Source: an uncultured Clostridia bacterium
Lineage (GTDB): Bacteria; Bacillota; Clostridia; Oscillospirales; Ruminococcaceae
DNA length: 64,000 nucleotides
NCBI GenBank assembly: GCA_947627875.1
Contig: CANQXS010000003.1
Location: 62,001-126,000 of the forward strand
Reading direction: 5' to 3'
The position numbers and the translations under genes are program-made. Of this stretch, positions 62,243 through 64,000 are shown in pieces. Position 1 is the first letter of the stretch. Every line of letters starts with the position of its first letter. The notes below the pieces were generated by a model. That model worked only from the letters and a program-made list of their open reading frames with translations, had not been told where the DNA came from and did not search any database.

Positions 62243-63523
62243 TTAATCGCCGGCGCTGTTTATTATTTTCATAAATTCATCGGCAAAGCAGCCGAGCGAA
62301 ACCGCCGTCTCCTCGCCGGTGCTCATATTCTTTACCCTTGCTATGTTGCTTTCGAGCTCGTCGCTGCCGATAACGCAGGCGTATTTTGCCTTTATCTTGT
62401 CGGCATACTTCATCTGAGCCTTAACTCCGCGCTCCATAAGGTCGTATTCCGCGGCGATACCCCTCTGCCTGAGAAGATCGGTGAGAACGGCGCATCTGCG
62501 GTGAGCCTCTTCTCCCGCGGGGACGAGATATATGTCGCATACCGGCTGTTCCGCAAACGCCGCGCCGCTGCTCTGCATCGTAAGAATAAGCCTTTCGAGC
62601 CCCATTCCGAAGCCGAGAGCCGGAGTTTTCTGCCCGCCGAGCTCCGAAACGAGACCGTCGTATCTTCCGCCGCCGCAGACCGTTCCCTGAGCGCCGATGC
62701 AGTCGGTTATGAACTCGAATACGGTGCGGGTGTAGTAGTCGAGCCCGCGGACTATCTTCGGGTCGACGGTGAATTTTACTCCGCAGTCCTCCAAGATACT
62801 TTTCAGGGATTCAAAATGTTCGCGGCAGTCGTCGCAGAGGTAGTCGAGAATAACCGGCGCGCCATTGGCTATCTCCTTGCAGACCGGCGACTTGCAGTCG
62901 AGTATCCTCATCGGGTTTTTATCGAGGCGCTCGAGGCAGGTGTCGCAGAGCTCGGACTTATATCCTTCAAAGTAGCCTTTGAGGGCTTCCTTGTATTTTG
63001 CGCGGCATTCGGGGCAGCCGATGGAGTTTATATGGAGCTCGAGCCCGCCTATCCCGCAGCTTTCGAGGACGCTTCGCGCAAGAAGGATTATCTCGGCGTC
63101 GGCATAGGGCGAGGCCGAGCCGAACATCTCGACTCCGAACTGGTGGAATTCGCGGAGACGCCCCGCCTGGGGCTTTTCGTGGCGGTAGCAGGGGATGATG
63201 TAATAAACCTTCTGGGGGAGCCCTTCGTTGAGAATGCCGTTTTCGAGCATCGCGCGGACTACTCCGGCGGTTCCTTCGGGGCGGAGGGTAAAGGTGTCGT
63301 CGCCCTTTGATGAAACGGTATACATCTCCTTCGTAACGACGTCGGAGGTGTCGCCTACGGAGCGGACGTAAAGTCCGGTATCCTCAAAGACGGGCGTGCG
63401 AATTTCGCGGAATCCGAATCTTTCGGCGGCTTCCGAGGTTATCCTTTCAACTGTGCGCCATTTTCGGATATCGGCAGGTATTACGTCCTGAGTGCCTTTA
63501 GGGCGTTTGATCTGCATTGACAT
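62243..63523 (-). CDS. hisS: Histidyl-tRNA synthetase
   Basis: 426 residues. Class II signatures: TLRPEGTAGVVRAML (motif 2 region), the histidine loops VRGLDYYTRTVFEF and GGGRYDGLVSELG, and LGFGMGLERLIL (motif 3). The middle holds a Cys-rich stretch (GCPECRAKY, LCDTCLERL, YLCDDCREHF) of a kind seen in several Clostridial enzymes. First gene after the T-box leader, followed by aspS. Confidence 0.96.
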   Translation of the reverse strand: MSMQIKRPKGTQDVIPADIRKWRTVERITSEAAERFGFREIRTPVFEDTGLYVRSVGDTSDVVTKEMYTVSSKGDDTFTLRPEGTAGVVRAMLENGILNEGLPQKVYYIIPCYRHEKPQAGRLREFHQFGVEMFGSASPYADAEIILLARSVLESCGIGGLELHINSIGCPECRAKYKEALKGYFEGYKSELCDTCLERLDKNPMRILDCKSPVCKEIANGAPVILDYLCDDCREHFESLKSILEDCGVKFTVDPKIVRGLDYYTRTVFEFITDCIGAQGTVCGGGRYDGLVSELGGQKTPALGFGMGLERLILTMQSSGAAFAEQPVCDIYLVPAGEEAHRRCAVLTDLLRQRGIAAEYDLMERGVKAQMKYADKIKAKYACVIGSDELESNIARVKNMSTGEETAVSLGCFADEFMKIINSAGD

Positions 63524-63555
63524 ATTATATTCCTTTCTGTTTAATGATTTTTGAG

Positions 63556-63800
63556 ATAAAAAACGACCGCTGCCCCCATAAAAAGGGACGACGGCCGTCG
63601 CGGTACCACCCTTGTTACCGGAAGCTTCCGGTCACTCGAGCCCTTAACGCGGGAAACGTCTGCGCTTGAACACGCAGAGGCTCGCGAGTGTCCTTCGCAA
63701 AGGCGGGGCAAAGGCGCTTTCACCGGGGCGCGCCCTCTCTTTGATTGCCCGAACCCTGCTACTCTCTCGTTCGCAGCCTTTCGGATATTCGGTTTTGATT
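63556..63800 (-). ncRNA. T-box leader of hisS-aspS
   Basis: On the minus strand the T-box AGGGTGGTACCGCG (63599-63612) is followed by a terminator stem and TTTTTT (63558-63563). The base of stem I is GGCUGCGA (63778-63771) with UCGCGAGCC (63687-63679, one bulged G). Just 5' of it stands GGACAC (63693-63688), in which GAC (Asp) and CAC (His) overlap at the specifier place. Controls read-through into hisS-aspS by uncharged tRNA. Confidence 0.88.
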
Positions 63801-63821
63801 CGGTCCGAAAGATTTGACGGT

Positions 63822-64000
63822 CTATCTGACCAGCTCGCGCCAATCGAGGTCGCCGCGTTCGAGCGCCATAATGAGCGCCTCGGCGGTGGCAATATTCGTC
63901 GCGAGGGGGATATTGTGAACGTCGCACAGCCTCAGAAGGTCGTGCTCGTTCGGCTCTCCGGACTTGCGGTTGATCGGGTCACGGAAGAACAGCAGAAGGT
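63822..64000 (-). CDS. mgsA: Methylglyoxal synthase, C-terminal part (5' end outside window)
   Basis: The last 58 complete codons: [20 protein letters not shown] followed by [20 protein letters not shown], then DLDWRELVR and stop. This is the C terminus of MgsA, which turns dihydroxyacetone phosphate into methylglyoxal. The rest of the gene lies beyond 64000. It is upstream of the hisS T-box in the same direction. Confidence 0.9.
   Translation of the reverse strand, partial: LLLFFRDPINRKSGEPNEHDLLRLCDVHNIPLATNIATAEALIMALERGDLDWRELVR

Overview
The window looks like a chromosomal piece of a spore-forming, GC-rich member of the Clostridia, most like the Oscillospiraceae/Ruminococcaceae. Grounds: Firmicute gene orders (ylxM-ffh-rpsP-khpA-rimM-trmD; ftsE-ftsX with an M23 hydrolase activator and a CtpA-type protein), two T-box leaders, sporulation genes (spoVT, spoIVB, gpr), an HPr with a regulatory Ser46, and plant-glycan enzymes (a GH94 phosphorylase and a GH27 alpha-galactosidase). 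No rRNA, tRNA or CRISPR array was seen.

The main result is at 1720-17252. The forespore regulator gene spoVT is split by a mobile element of about 15.0 kb. The first 33 codons of spoVT (ending Gly-Asp-Pro) lie at 17154-17252 on the minus strand. The remaining 146 codons, including the whole GAF domain, lie at 1720-2160. Both edges carry the same 9-bp core, GGCGACCCG, in the same codon phase, so precise excision would rebuild a 179-codon spoVT. The element's large serine recombinase reads without a stop across the attachment site into the SpoVT GAF domain, giving a hybrid protein of about 717 residues. The two element ends carry 16-bp near-perfect inverted arms around the core, as expected of a serine-integrase attP, and ten bases of that arm recur over the recombinase's own -10 box.

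Cargo of the element, from its recombinase end: a MobV mobilisation module (frameshifted relaxase, small HTH protein, 87-aa protein); decayed primase, XRE and sigma-factor fragments; an AlbA_2/ATPase regulator with a DUF262-DUF1524 (GmrSD-type) protein; a cassette of a membrane SH3-like protein, a single-chain restriction-modification enzyme resembling type ISP without a helicase, and a DUF4365 protein; and an AbiEi antitoxin fragment. It reads as a decayed mobilisable element that carries defence genes.

Outside the element: 1-1700 has an ECF sigma/anti-sigma-like pair. 17.6-21.1 kb has a GH94 phosphorylase and an AraC regulator. 21.3-31.6 kb holds spoIVB, small membrane proteins, murI, prfC, an XRE membrane regulator, gdhA, dtd and an ArsC-like gene. 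32.2-39.2 kb has the GH27 enzyme, a large fused ABC exporter, an ArsR-SdpI-YhfC operon with a 27-bp palindromic operator, and a small membrane protein with its XRE regulator. 39.3-46.8 kb is the complete trpEGDCFBA operon under a Trp T-box, with a methyltransferase at its end. 46.9-55.1 kb has acpP, gpr, rpsT, a lipoprotein, a catalytically dead-looking S41 protein beside the FtsEX/M23 cell-wall module, a CdaR/PucR regulator and ptsH. 55.4-59.1 kb is the signal-recognition/ribosome-maturation operon. 60.4-64 kb has hisS-aspS under a T-box and the end of mgsA.
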